Source: G963664115 sp965263045 (GTDB lineage Bacteria > Acidobacteriota > Terriglobia > 20CM-2-55-15). Taken from it: 64,000 nucleotides of DNA. Under the pieces are notes generated by a model. It saw only the letters and a program-made list of their open reading frames with translations. It searched no databases and was not told the DNA's origin. Below are positions 8,971-18,175 of the stretch, one piece after another. Positions within the stretch are counted from its first letter, which is position 1; every line of letters starts with the position of its first letter. The translations under genes and the position numbers were made by a program. The stretch is taken from contig CBDHGK010000041.1 in NCBI GenBank assembly GCA_965263045.1, positions 4,960,001 through 5,024,000 on the forward strand, given 5' to 3'.

Positions 8971-11460
8971 ATGAACAGAGACTTGGATGCCCTCCGAATC
9001 GCACAGGACCCGGCGTATGCGGCCAGCCTTTCGGACGAAGAATGGAACAGCCTGTCGACAAATCCCGAGTGGAACGAACTCATTGGCGAATTCCCGGAGA
9101 TGGTCGAGCCCGTCATTGAGCAATACGCGGGAGCGCTGAACGTTCCCGCGCCCCGGACTCCGCCCCCGCCGCCCCCACCTCAGGCGGGTGCGGACCAGAA
9201 TTTCCAGGTGATCGGGCGACGCATACCCCGCCTCCATGGCCTGGGTGTCGTGACCGAACTTGGAAAGTACGTGCAGCATATGCACATGCCGGGAACCCTC
9301 TATACAAAAACGCTGCGGAGCCGCTATCCTCACGCCCGAATCATCTCTGTTGATACGGACCGCGCGGAACAGATCCCCGGAGTCGTCGCCGTCCTGCACC
9401 GTGCGAATCTGCCACCGGAGTATTCCGACGTCCGGCTGGGCGGCAGCCCTCCGGATCGGTTCCTGTTCAACGAAGAAATATTCGAGGTCGGGGCGCCGAT
9501 CGCCGTTGTCGCGGCGGAAAGCGAGCATATCGCCGACGAGGCGATCCGGCAGATCGACGTTGAGTATGAGGTCCTTCCCGCCATGCTGGGCATGATGGAA
9601 GGCGCCAGCCCCTTTGCTTTGCAACAGTGGGACAATGCGGAAGACGGGACCATCGTCTCGGTCACGCCGCCCCTGGTGCGGGGGGACCCCGACGGCGCCC
9701 GAGCCGACACAACACTGAATGCAGTACTCGAGAAGGCGACCGAACAGCATCTGGCGCTGGAGATGACGAATTCCCTGATGTATTGGGATCAGGACCGTCT
9801 GATCGTCTACTACACCACCCAGCATGCGCACGGCGCCCGGGCCGGTCTTTCCCGGTCCCTGAAGATTCCCGTCAACCACATCCGCGTCATTCAGCCCGGT
9901 TACATGGGTTCCGGTTATGGCTATCGAGCGGGAGTCGACCTCAGCGAGGTGCATACGGCCATTCTGGCCCGGATCACCGGCCGTCCCGTAAAGACGATGT
10001 ATACCCGGGAAGAGGACTTCACCGTCCGGACCCACCGGCCGCAGTTCCGAAACGAAATGCGGATGGGCGTGAACCGGGACGGGACCATCCAGTCCGGGCA
10101 GTTCCGTGTCTATGCCAACGTCGGAGCTCAGAGAGGCGGGGGTGCCAACGGCGCCTGGTTCGGGATGCAGCATCTTTACAATATCCCGAATCTCCGGCTC
10201 GAAGCGACCGACGTGTTCACCAACAGTTTCAAGTCGGGTCCCTACCGATGCGTCAGCCATCCTAACGGAACGTATGCGGTGGAGATGATGGTCGAACGCG
10301 CGGCGGACGCCATCGGCATGGATCCGGTTGATTTCAGGCTCATGAACCTGAACGAAACCGGAAACCCGGATACGGGCAGGCCTTTCACCAATCCCGGAAT
10401 TCGCGACTGCATCAACTCGGTCGCTGACCGCATCGGCTGGCAACAAACATGGCACGCGCCCCGCGCGCGGGAACTGGGCCCCGGCATCTATCACGGTATG
10501 GGTATCGCCGCCCATTGCTGCAGCCACGGGGGTGGAACCAATCCAGCCACCGGCCAGGTCATTGTGAACACGGACGGCAGCGTTCAGTGTGTATCCGGCT
10601 CGACTGAAATCGGGCCCGGGCAGCGGACCCAGATGGCCATGATCGCGGCGGAAGCGCTGGGTGTTCCCTTCGAGACCGTCAGCATCGCGACCTATGTTGA
10701 TACAGACAACACGACCGACACTGGAAGTTCGACCGGTAGCCGGCAGACCAACACCGGCGGTCGCGGAATATATGAAGCGGCCATCGATGCCAAAAACCAG
10801 ATCCTGGGCTATGCCGCCGACCGGCTCATCAGCGATGCCGCCCGTCAAAACGAGCAGATCCAGCTCAGTCCCACCGACCTTGATATTCGCGATGGCGAGG
10901 TTTTCGTGACGGCAGACCCGTCCACGAGCCTGGCACTGGGTGCGGTGGTCCAGAGCGCCGGATTCTCTATTCTGGGAAGGGCGGTCTACAGACAGGACAC
11001 CGACTGGCAGCGCACGGCGTGGGCATCGCACGCTGTCGAAGTCGAAGTCGACACTCTAACGGGCACCGTTATAGTGACCCGTTACGTGGCGGGTCACGAT
11101 GTGGGACGGGCGATCAATCCCTTTGCGCTGGAGCAGCAGATTGAAGGGGGCGTGGTCATGGCGCTGGGCGCCGTCCTCGGTGAGGAACTGCTCGTGGACA
11201 CCTCGACGGGCCTCCCGGTGAATCCCAACATGCTGGATTACCGGGCGCCCAGTATTCTCGAGGTGCCCGATGTTGAAGTGATACTGATCGAACATCCCAA
11301 GGCCTACGGCGTGTTCGGTGCTCACGGTATCGGTGAGCCACCGATGGCGCCTGGGGCTCCGGCGGTGGCCGCAGCCGTGTATAACGCGGTCGGGGTGTGG
11401 ATGGACAAGATGCCGATATCCCGAGACAACCTACTGACACAACTCAGGAACGTGAGGTAA
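8971..11460 (+). CDS. Periplasmic aldehyde oxidoreductase, molybdopterin-binding subunit (PaoC-like)
   Basis: 829 residues, the normal size for the large subunit of the xanthine oxidase family. After a proline-rich linker near residue 65, RRIPRLHGLGVVTELGKYV begins the ald_Xan_dh_C domain. YMGSGYGYRAG and GPYRCVSHPN belong to molybdenum-cofactor binding loops, and GAHGIGEPPMAPGAP near the C-terminus contains the catalytic glutamate of the GxGE motif. It hydroxylates an aldehyde to an acid with water as oxygen donor. It lacks its own signal peptide, as expected if it is co-exported with the PaoA-like subunit. It lies 35 bp after that gene and 5 bp before the FAD subunit. Confidence 0.92.
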   Translation: MNRDLDALRIAQDPAYAASLSDEEWNSLSTNPEWNELIGEFPEMVEPVIEQYAGALNVPAPRTPPPPPPPQAGADQNFQVIGRRIPRLHGLGVVTELGKYVQHMHMPGTLYTKTLRSRYPHARIISVDTDRAEQIPGVVAVLHRANLPPEYSDVRLGGSPPDRFLFNEEIFEVGAPIAVVAAESEHIADEAIRQIDVEYEVLPAMLGMMEGASPFALQQWDNAEDGTIVSVTPPLVRGDPDGARADTTLNAVLEKATEQHLALEMTNSLMYWDQDRLIVYYTTQHAHGARAGLSRSLKIPVNHIRVIQPGYMGSGYGYRAGVDLSEVHTAILARITGRPVKTMYTREEDFTVRTHRPQFRNEMRMGVNRDGTIQSGQFRVYANVGAQRGGGANGAWFGMQHLYNIPNLRLEATDVFTNSFKSGPYRCVSHPNGTYAVEMMVERAADAIGMDPVDFRLMNLNETGNPDTGRPFTNPGIRDCINSVADRIGWQQTWHAPRARELGPGIYHGMGIAAHCCSHGGGTNPATGQVIVNTDGSVQCVSGSTEIGPGQRTQMAMIAAEALGVPFETVSIATYVDTDNTTDTGSSTGSRQTNTGGRGIYEAAIDAKNQILGYAADRLISDAARQNEQIQLSPTDLDIRDGEVFVTADPSTSLALGAVVQSAGFSILGRAVYRQDTDWQRTAWASHAVEVEVDTLTGTVIVTRYVAGHDVGRAINPFALEQQIEGGVVMALGAVLGEELLVDTSTGLPVNPNMLDYRAPSILEVPDVEVILIEHPKAYGVFGAHGIGEPPMAPGAPAVAAAVYNAVGVWMDKMPISRDNLLTQLRNVR

Positions 11461-11465
11461 CAGCG

Positions 11466-12458
11466 ATGAATAGCTTTGAACTATACGAGCCCACCAGTGT
11501 AAACGAAGCCGTTGATACCTTGAACAGACTCGGTTCCAGAGGCAAGGTTCTCGCCGGCGGCAGTGATCTGGTGTCCGGTATTATGAAAGACTGGGTTGAA
11601 GGCGATGGCATGCCCATGCCGGATGCCCTGGTCGACGTCACGACGATTCCACAGCTGAAAGGCATTAGCGCCGACGCGAGCGGTGTGACAATTGGAGCCA
11701 ACACGACGCTGTCGGAGATCATCGACTCCGACGCCCTGGTAGAAACGTTTCCCCTGTTGGTCGAGGCCACGAAGAGCGTGGCTTCCCCGTTGATTCGAAA
11801 TTTTGCGACGCTCGGGGGCAACATCAACCAGCGGCCGCGATGCTGGTTCTTCAGAGGGCGCGAGTTCAACTGCCTGAAGAAGGGCGGCGATATCTGTTAC
11901 TCCGTCGGTGGAGACAACCGCTACCACGCCATTATCGGCAACGATCAGTGCTTCATCGTGCATCCGTCCGACACGGCGATGGCCTTGCTGGCGCTGAATG
12001 CCCGGGCGACGATTGCGGGCCCCAACGGCGAGCGCCAGGTGGCCTTCGACGACTACTTCGTTTCCCCCGGTGAAGACATCCTGAAGGAGAACATCCTTGA
12101 GGAGAACGAGTTGATGGTCGACGTGTTCATTCCGGCTCCGGCACCGGGGACCCGGCAGGGGTGGTCGAAGCTCAAAAACCGTCAGGTCTATGACTTTGCC
12201 ATCGTTTCTGTGGCCACCGCGTTTACCGAAACCGGTGGCGCCTGGAACGCCGGCCGCGTGGTTCTGGGCGGCGTGGCGCCGGTTCCATACAGGGCGACGG
12301 TCATCGAGAACCAACTGCAGGGCATGGATGTCGCCGGCAACGCCCGGCAGGCGGCGGCACAGATCCGCACCGTGGCGCGTCCGATGAGCATGAACGCCTA
12401 CAAGGTGGATGTCGCACAGACCTTGGTCGAGCGCACGCTTCTGGCGGCTATGGTGTAG
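11466..12458 (+). CDS. Periplasmic aldehyde oxidoreductase, FAD and 4Fe-4S subunit (PaoB-like)
   Basis: 330 residues from the ATG at 11466, preceded by a GAGG site in the end of the previous gene. FAD-binding motifs are AGGSDL and TLGGNIN. Between them and the C-terminal CO-dehydrogenase flavoprotein domain is an insertion with four cysteines at about residues 126, 136, 144 and 162 (RCWFFRG, FNCLKKGGDIC, NDQC). This matches the insertion that holds a [4Fe-4S] cluster in PaoB and in 4-hydroxybenzoyl-CoA reductase. Electrons would pass from molybdenum through the iron-sulfur clusters to FAD. The gene order here is A-C-B rather than the E. coli A-B-C. Confidence 0.9.
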   Translation: MNSFELYEPTSVNEAVDTLNRLGSRGKVLAGGSDLVSGIMKDWVEGDGMPMPDALVDVTTIPQLKGISADASGVTIGANTTLSEIIDSDALVETFPLLVEATKSVASPLIRNFATLGGNINQRPRCWFFRGREFNCLKKGGDICYSVGGDNRYHAIIGNDQCFIVHPSDTAMALLALNARATIAGPNGERQVAFDDYFVSPGEDILKENILEENELMVDVFIPAPAPGTRQGWSKLKNRQVYDFAIVSVATAFTETGGAWNAGRVVLGGVAPVPYRATVIENQLQGMDVAGNARQAAAQIRTVARPMSMNAYKVDVAQTLVERTLLAAMV

Positions 12459-12488
12459 CAGCCTGTCATCAAAACGTCTTGAAACAGT

Positions 12489-12515
12489 AAGGGCGGTCTA
12501 TGACCGCCCTTTTTT
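12489..12515 (+). terminator. Rho-independent terminator after the aldehyde oxidoreductase operon
   Basis: The 8-bp perfect stem GGGCGGTC/GACCGCCC, extended by AA/TT, has a 3-nt loop and is followed by a T run. It lies 30 bp after the FAD-subunit stop codon. Confidence 0.92.
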
Positions 12516-12552
12516 GCGTCCTGTCCTGGGAGGAGCGGCCGAAGAGATCGAA

Positions 12553-12638
12553 GAGATCCGGGACGGACACCTAATTCGGTTTGTCATCGACCTGTGATGT
12601 CTGCTGAACGTGAGAATTAGGTGTCCGTCCCGGATCTC
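12553..12638. repeat. Dispersed palindromic repeat, family 1, copy A
   Basis: Two perfect 25-nt inverted arms (12553-12577 and 12614-12638) with the core GGGACGGACACCTAATTC enclose a 36-nt loop. The right arm ends exactly at the base before the stop codon of the minus-strand phosphatase-like gene. Further copies are at 29908-29993 and 36618-36703, with a half copy at 18418-18438. Confidence 0.93.
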
Positions 12639-13496
12639 CTAATCGAATTCTTTCGGAAGGGGAACTTGTTTCCTGGGGTCCGGTGGATTCGTGACCGATC
12701 GGATGCATCCGAGGGCCCAACCGTGGACGACGTTGTTGCTGCCGATATAGCCGCCGTCCGAATAGAGCCAGGAATTACCATCGCGGTCGGTCAGGACGCC
12801 GCCCGCCTGTTCCAGGATCAGGCCAGGAGCCGCGACGTCCCAGATTGTCAGGTCGAGGTGCCAGTAGAGGTGGGTGCGTCCCGCGGCCACGTAGCAAATG
12901 CCCAGGGCCGGTGACCCCAGCAGGTTGCATTCGATGACCTGGTTTTCCATCGTTCCCAGGATCGTTTTCGTCTGTGCGCGAAGTTCACCGCTTTCGGCCC
13001 AGTCCGCTCCGACCATGGCGTTGTTCCAGGCTTCCTGGCCCTCCAGTATTTGCCGGACAACGATGATTTCTCCATTGAGCCGGGCCGGCGTACCGGGGGT
13101 CGCTTCGAACATCTCGTCCCGGCAGGGGTCATAGACGACGCCGAGGCGGATGTCACCGGCTGCCCTCAAGGCTATGGTGATCGCGAAGTGGGGGATTCCG
13201 TGCGCGAAGTTCAAGCTGCCTGAAGCGGAGTCCACCAGCCACAGTTCCGACGCCTCAACGGGCACGATAGCGTCTTCGGGGCCCAGCTTCGCCAGTATGC
13301 CGGCGTCGGGGAATTCAGCCGAGAGCACCGTGACGATTGCTTCCTGAACTTCCAATGACGCTTCCGTTGCAAGGTCGCGTCGGCCTATCCACTTCAGATA
13401 CCCCGGGTTGGCTAGGCGGGTTCGGGCGATTTTACCGCCCGCGCGCGCTGCACGCCTGGCCACCTCGAGCGCATGGTTGATGTCGGCGAGTTCCAT
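12639..13496 (-). CDS. Inositol-monophosphatase-like protein with degenerate metal site
   Basis: 285 residues. The ATG at 13496 gives the family-typical MELADINHALEVARRAAR; the frame stays open to 13625 but the extension looks non-coding. The fold markers of the IMPase/FBPase superfamily are present: LTIWDVAAPGLILEQAGG with the WD motif near the C-terminus and the N-terminal helix pair. The key metal-binding motif DPxDGTxNF is replaced by VDSASGSLNF, losing the second aspartate, and the upstream Glu-Glu pair reads LAKLGPED. It is therefore probably not a normal Mg-dependent phosphatase. It may bind a sugar phosphate or be decaying, although the frame is intact. Confidence 0.75.
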   Translation of the reverse strand: MELADINHALEVARRAARAGGKIARTRLANPGYLKWIGRRDLATEASLEVQEAIVTVLSAEFPDAGILAKLGPEDAIVPVEASELWLVDSASGSLNFAHGIPHFAITIALRAAGDIRLGVVYDPCRDEMFEATPGTPARLNGEIIVVRQILEGQEAWNNAMVGADWAESGELRAQTKTILGTMENQVIECNLLGSPALGICYVAAGRTHLYWHLDLTIWDVAAPGLILEQAGGVLTDRDGNSWLYSDGGYIGSNNVVHGWALGCIRSVTNPPDPRKQVPLPKEFD

Positions 13497-13904
13497 TACT
13501 TCTGAATCAGTTGAAATTGTTGAAATGCAGGACCCCGTCGGTCCGCCTGGCCGGACGCCGCAGCGTGGCCCACGCGGGTCCATGAACTTCGCCGACGCCA
13601 GCGTGCTGTATACCCCTTGCCACAATAGCTGTCAAGCGACGTGGCTTAAACCGGGCCGGAACCGGGCTGATCCCGCGTTTGTTCCCGCGTTTGTCCCACG
13701 TACGACTCTGGGAGCGACTTTAATGGGCGTTCCAGAAGCCGGACTGGGCCTCCGACACCAGGCTCGATCGGCACCTTGGACCGCGAGCCCGATCGCGCGA
13801 CTCAACCACTGTAGCAGACAATAATTTGTATTCTTGACAGGACTTCGGATTAGGGGTACCAATGGCCATCTGAATCTTCGCCGCGAACACTGGGAGACCG
13901 AACA
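13497..13904. other. Intergenic region between divergent genes, no gene seen
   Basis: 408 bp with no supported gene. A short direct repeat (CCCGCGTTTGT twice, 13672-13698) is visible. TTGACA at 13834-13839 could be a -35 box for the DUF6152 gene, but the hexamer 17 nt later (TACCAA) is a poor -10. Confidence 0.5.
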
Positions 13905-14315
13905 TTGAGATTTCTTGCTTCTGGATTTCTGACGGGTGCTGTCCTGGCCCTGGTGATGATCCTGCCTGTCGAGGCGCACCACTCCTTCACGAACTTCTGG
14001 CACATGGATCGAACGGTCATGATCACGGGGGTGGTGACGTCTCTCAAACTGATCAACCCGCATCCGGAATTGATAGTCGAAGTCACCACTGAAAGCGGCG
14101 ATCGGGAGACATGGACCATCACGGGGCGTGCGACGGGTACTGGAATATTACGCGCCGGCTGGGATATCGATACCGTGCCTGTCGGTGTGACGGTGACCGT
14201 TGATGGGAATCCGTCCCGCAGAGAAGGGGCGCGGGCTCTGGCCGCAGGGAGAATCATATTCGAAGATGGGAACGAAGTCTGGTTCGGCGGCGGCGGCGGT
14301 ATACCCGCGGGCTAG
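13905..14315 (+). CDS. Small secreted DUF6152-family protein
   Basis: 136 residues. A TTG start at 13905 is the only in-frame start before the signal peptide; GGGAG lies 9 nt upstream. A signal peptide (RFLASGFLTGAVLALVMILPVEA) is followed by AHHSFTNFWHMDRTVMITGVV and INPHPELIVEV, matching the AHHSF...V.GVV...NPH pattern of DUF6152 proteins. Histidines at the mature N-terminus suggest metal binding, but the family's role is unknown. It lies 56 bp upstream of the YVTN propeller gene on the same strand, and both products are exported. Confidence 0.75.
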   Translation: MRFLASGFLTGAVLALVMILPVEAHHSFTNFWHMDRTVMITGVVTSLKLINPHPELIVEVTTESGDRETWTITGRATGTGILRAGWDIDTVPVGVTVTVDGNPSRREGARALAAGRIIFEDGNEVWFGGGGGIPAG

Positions 14316-14371
14316 GGCGGATCGCTTCACTTTTCTATGCCCCGAATTATTGCCACACACGAGGAATACTC

Positions 14372-15400
14372 ATGACACCCACCCATGTCCAAGCGCTCCG
14401 GCGTCTGGCCGTTCTGGCCGTCGTCCTGATCGGTGTATCGATCACTGTTTTTGGCCAGGTCCGCATCATGCAGACCAATTCCCGCGGCGAGAACGTTCAT
14501 GTCATTGATCCACGGACGAACGCGATCGTGGGTGAAATCACCGGCGTGGCCATCCCCCATGGAATCGCTGCGTCTATGGATGGCGGCCGGTTCTATGTCA
14601 GCAGCGAAGCGACGCACACACTGGATGTCGTCGACGGGGCGACGCTACAGGTTGTCGAGCGCATTCCGCTGTCCGGGCGGCCGAACAACGTCGCTATCAG
14701 TAAGGATGGCCAACGGGTCTATGTCGCGATCAATGCACCCCCGGGTGCGATCGATGTGATCGATACGGGAGCCCTCGAGAACGTGAAGACGATACCAAAC
14801 GACGGCGGGGTGCATAACGTCTATGTCACGCCGGACGGTCGCCACGTGCTCGCCGGGTCGATCGCAGGTCAGCATCTCACCGTCATCGACGCCGCGAGCG
14901 AAGAGCCGCTATGGACACTCTTTGACCAGGGAGTGCGGCCCATGGCGGTCGAGGCGAATCCTGAAGATGGTTCCACCCGTCGGCTCTTCGTTCAGCTCTC
15001 CAATTTCCATGGGTTTGTCGTCGTTGACTTTGCCGCGCGAAAGGAAGTCGCGCGCATAGAGTTGCCGGAGGTTCCGGCGGATCAACAGGCCGAAGGTACG
15101 TTTAACAATGCGCCCGCACACGGTATCGGGGTGGCCCCTGACGGTCAGACGCTCTGGGTCACCAGCCGCCTCAACAGCCACGTGTACGCCTATGCGCTCC
15201 CGAGTCTCGAATTTCTGGGTGGCACCCGGGTTGGCGACGATCCCGACTGGGTGACGTTCACCCCCGACAGCCGGACGGTCTACGTGGCCAACGCGATTTC
15301 GAACGACGTTTCTGCAGTAGATGTCGCGACCCGGCGCGAGATTGCCCGGATTCCGGTTGGAAACGCGCCGAAGCGGAATGTGACCGTCGATTTCCGCTAG
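14372..15400 (+). CDS. Secreted YVTN-family beta-propeller protein
   Basis: 342 residues with an N-terminal signal segment (LAVLAVVLIGVSITVFG). About seven repeats of roughly 42 residues follow, each with a xVAIxxDGxxVYV-like core (NVAISKDGQRVYVAIN, VTFTPDSRTVYVAN). This is the 40-residue YVTN/cytochrome-cd1-like propeller signature. The repeats are often linked to periplasmic electron transfer or ligand binding. The gene follows the DUF6152 gene and converges with a cytochrome c gene, whose stop lies 6 bp away. No haem motif is present, so it is not a nitrite reductase. Confidence 0.85.
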   Translation: MTPTHVQALRRLAVLAVVLIGVSITVFGQVRIMQTNSRGENVHVIDPRTNAIVGEITGVAIPHGIAASMDGGRFYVSSEATHTLDVVDGATLQVVERIPLSGRPNNVAISKDGQRVYVAINAPPGAIDVIDTGALENVKTIPNDGGVHNVYVTPDGRHVLAGSIAGQHLTVIDAASEEPLWTLFDQGVRPMAVEANPEDGSTRRLFVQLSNFHGFVVVDFAARKEVARIELPEVPADQQAEGTFNNAPAHGIGVAPDGQTLWVTSRLNSHVYAYALPSLEFLGGTRVGDDPDWVTFTPDSRTVYVANAISNDVSAVDVATRREIARIPVGNAPKRNVTVDFR

Positions 15401-15406
15401 CCCGGG

Positions 15407-15772
15407 TTAGGGGTCGAGCTTGCCGTAGGTTTCGGTTAGATATTCCACCAGCGTATCTACGTCCATCGAGTCCAGCGCGGCACCATATTCGACCATTGCG
15501 ATGACCAGATCCCGGAACGCGGCTTCGGTATAGAGGCCGGGGTTGTCGGTGATTCCTCCCAGGTCGTGGCAGAGTGTGCAATCGGATTCGAAGATCCGGG
15601 CGCCTTCGGATCGGTCCCGGTCCTGCATTGAAGCCAGCAGCGCAACGGTCGGTCCGGACCACGGATTGGCCCCAGGCTGGCTCCCTTCCCCCGGATGCCC
15701 TGAAGGCCCGCCGAGCCCGAGGACCATCCCCAAAGATAGAACGACCCCCAGACCCAGCAAGCGCTTACGCAT
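15407..15772 (-). CDS. Small periplasmic c-type cytochrome
   Basis: 121 residues from the ATG at 15772, which has GGAG 5 nt upstream; the longer frame to 15823 would push the signal peptide inward. The signal segment is MRKRLLGLGVVLSLGMVLGLG. A single haem-binding CTLCH lies near residue 65 within ARIFESDCTLCHDLGGI. A methionine near the C-terminus (VIAMVEYG) could be the axial ligand. It would carry one electron in the periplasm. The partner is unknown; the YVTN propeller gene converges on it. Confidence 0.85.
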   Translation of the reverse strand: MRKRLLGLGVVLSLGMVLGLGGPSGHPGEGSQPGANPWSGPTVALLASMQDRDRSEGARIFESDCTLCHDLGGITDNPGLYTEAAFRDLVIAMVEYGAALDSMDVDTLVEYLTETYGKLDP

Positions 15773-15921
15773 GTCTCCAAACTGTACCCTATTTTTCGCT
15801 ACCGCGCAGGGGGATGAGGACAAGAACTGACGTCACAGAGCGCGACGGCGTTCGCCCGCATCACCGCGGGTTTTTAGCCTGTACCGCTCACCAGTGGGTC
15901 ACCGCTGAAATTGTGTGTCGG

Positions 15922-17148
15922 CTATGCGCCCCTGGCTTGAACCTCGATCGAATAAATCTCGGTGTTCGGAAAGTAATCGACCCATGGGAACCAGAAAATC
16001 TTGTTGAAATGCGGTATCGCCCGCAGCCATCGGCCTTCGAAAGCCCCCGAAATACAGCGTCCGTGGGGCGCGAACGTTGATTCCGTCCCGACGTCTGTGA
16101 ATCCGGCGCCATTGTCCGCTTCTCTGAAGGTCAGAGTCGTGCCGTCCAGATCGCGATCGAATACCTGGATATAGTCTCCATCGAACGCCGAAGCGATCAC
16201 GACCGCCCGGTTCCCAATCGTGTCGTTGATGATCCGGCGATGCTTGAACAACGATAGTGGATACGCCTTGGCAGCCTCGCCCACCCGCACTCCGACCACC
16301 ATCGACTTCAACCCCAGGCGAGGGTCCGGGGGACGCTGGAGGGGATATACCAGTTTGGGACTTTCCGGATTGATGATGTCGCCGCGCGACAGGACTTTGA
16401 GAAAGAACGCATCGCGCCAGGTGATAGGCCGGACCCAGACCGTGGAATCGGGGTAGAGCGCCTGCCAGGATTTCAGGCTTGTCGCTACGGTTGGAAGCGG
16501 GGTCGGAGCGAGTGTGTCGTCCCGAGACCGGCCCTGGATCTGGCTGATCGCACAGTCGTTCTTACTGTCATAGATCACGAGGTTGTTGGCGAGTGCCCCC
16601 GCAACCCAAAACTCGGGTTGACCGAAAGATCCCTTTGCGGCATATCCCATGGAACTGTGCGAAAGAATGCAGTGTGTCATCACGAACGGGGTTTTCCCGT
16701 CGGGTTGATGCACGATGTGCGGGCGTCGCGCCAACCGTGTCACGAGTGCAAACGGTTGTCCACCCCGGTCTGTGACGCCGATGACCTCTTCGTCAGGGCC
16801 AAATCGTTTGATAGCCGCGGCCATGGAAATGAACCGCGGTTTTCGAACCGGCTTGAACATCTGGCTGGTGTGCATCAGGTAGCCGAATGCGAGTATCCCC
16901 GCGTACCCGGATATGGCGGCCATGCTGAGGGCCGAGAATCCGTCCGCAGACGCCCCCTGGTAGATGGCGCTGATCAGGACAACGGCCGATGCCATCAGGA
17001 TTATGCCCGCCCGGCCATGGATCAAACGGGCGCCCCGGGTGCCCGCGGCGAGAGTGTTCGTCAGCGTCAGCACGCCCAGCGAACCCGGCAACACCGCCAG
17101 TCCACACACGCAGGCGGCTGCGATAAACAAAGATTCCGCAACGGTCAT
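15922..17148 (-). CDS. Membrane-anchored DUF3179 protein
   Basis: 408 residues. Three or four hydrophobic segments occupy residues 1-95. The rest matches DUF3179: DEEVIGVTDRGGQPFALV, VTRLARRPHIVH, the MTHCILSHSSMGY segment where the family usually has VTYCPLCG, then NNLVIYDSKNDCAISQIQGR and a second half with VVGVRVGEAAKAYPLSLFKHRRIINDTIGN. The second cysteine of the usual CxxC-type site is replaced by serine. Function is unknown; the domain is probably periplasmic. No operon partner is obvious, with 179 bp to the TauE gene upstream. Confidence 0.75.
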   Translation of the reverse strand: MTVAESLFIAAACVCGLAVLPGSLGVLTLTNTLAAGTRGARLIHGRAGIILMASAVVLISAIYQGASADGFSALSMAAISGYAGILAFGYLMHTSQMFKPVRKPRFISMAAAIKRFGPDEEVIGVTDRGGQPFALVTRLARRPHIVHQPDGKTPFVMTHCILSHSSMGYAAKGSFGQPEFWVAGALANNLVIYDSKNDCAISQIQGRSRDDTLAPTPLPTVATSLKSWQALYPDSTVWVRPITWRDAFFLKVLSRGDIINPESPKLVYPLQRPPDPRLGLKSMVVGVRVGEAAKAYPLSLFKHRRIINDTIGNRAVVIASAFDGDYIQVFDRDLDGTTLTFREADNGAGFTDVGTESTFAPHGRCISGAFEGRWLRAIPHFNKIFWFPWVDYFPNTEIYSIEVQARGA

Positions 17149-17327
17149 GGCCGTAATCTCCCGGATGCTGGCTGGGCAAATGATAAGTATTCGCTGGAGC
17201 GGCGGTCAATGAAACTCTCGTTCAGAACCGGCAAAAGCGATTGGATCACCTGACTGTATTTCTGACGCGCAATCTGCAATCGACGCAATGGGCGGAGTCT
17301 GGATTCCGGAAAAAAGCCAGGTCCGGG

Positions 17328-18050
17328 TCAGATAAAGAACGTAATCGAGGCGAGCAGCGTGAGTACGATGACCATCACTTCGAATACCCGTTGCGGTATG
17401 CGGTGGACGATCCACACGCCGAGTACGTTACCCACCAGAATGATGGGCACCATGGCCAGATTGAACGCGAATCCCTCGCGGCTGTACAGATCGTGCCAGA
17501 CATAGATGGGCGCTTTTGCCAGGTTCACGACGAGGAAGAACCATGCCGCGGTTGCCACGAATCTCTCTTTTTTGAAGCCCCGGCTCAGCAGATACGTATT
17601 CATGACCGGACCGGCGTAGTTGGCGATCGTCGTCGCGAATCCTGCGGCGATGCCGAAGAAAGAGTGGTGGCCGACGGCCTGGACCTTTGGATTGCCCCTG
17701 AACAGAATCAGAACCACCATCACCACTACGATGCATCCGATAATGGGCCGCACTACGGTTTCGGGGAGAAGCAGTGCGGCGGCGCCGCCGGCCATGCCGA
17801 TCGCGACCCAGGGAATGAGCGAGACCAGCTTGCCGATATCGGCCTTCCGGTGCCAGTAGGCGACGGCATAGATGTCGCCGACCGAGAGCATCGTCACCGT
17901 CCATGCGGCCGTGACGCGTGCGTCTCCCACGGTCAGGACCATCAGGGGTACGATCAAGGGGCCCGCTACGGGAACACCGCTCTTGGCCAGACCGACCATG
18001 AAGGCGGCCGTGCCGCCCAGCATCCACTGCCACAGTTCGAATTCAGGCAA
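17328..18050 (-). CDS. TSUP family (TauE/SafE) membrane transporter
   Basis: 240 residues with about seven to eight hydrophobic helices and the TSUP hallmarks: a glycine-rich first helix (GGTAAFMVGLAKSGVPVAG) and the repeated GFATTIANYAGPVMNTYLL segment. The family exports sulfite, sulfoacetate or related organosulfur anions. The window also encodes sulfite dehydrogenase-like and thiosulfate dehydrogenase-like proteins 9-12 kb away, so sulfite is a plausible but unproven substrate. Confidence 0.85.
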   Translation of the reverse strand: MPEFELWQWMLGGTAAFMVGLAKSGVPVAGPLIVPLMVLTVGDARVTAAWTVTMLSVGDIYAVAYWHRKADIGKLVSLIPWVAIGMAGGAAALLLPETVVRPIIGCIVVVMVVLILFRGNPKVQAVGHHSFFGIAAGFATTIANYAGPVMNTYLLSRGFKKERFVATAAWFFLVVNLAKAPIYVWHDLYSREGFAFNLAMVPIILVGNVLGVWIVHRIPQRVFEVMVIVLTLLASITFFI

Positions 18051-18175
18051 CTATCTTGATTCCAGGGTGTCCGTCTGCGTAAAGGGTAGAGAGCGGCCCG
18101 GATCGCTTTGCATTCTTATACAAACTTCAGAAACCACCGTTAGCTCCGGACTCCATCGCCAGATCAATTCCGAAC

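Noticed and set aside
8779..11031. 750-residue open frame antisense to the molybdopterin subunit
   Set aside because: A shadow of the GC-rich coding strand with no recognisable domain or start context.
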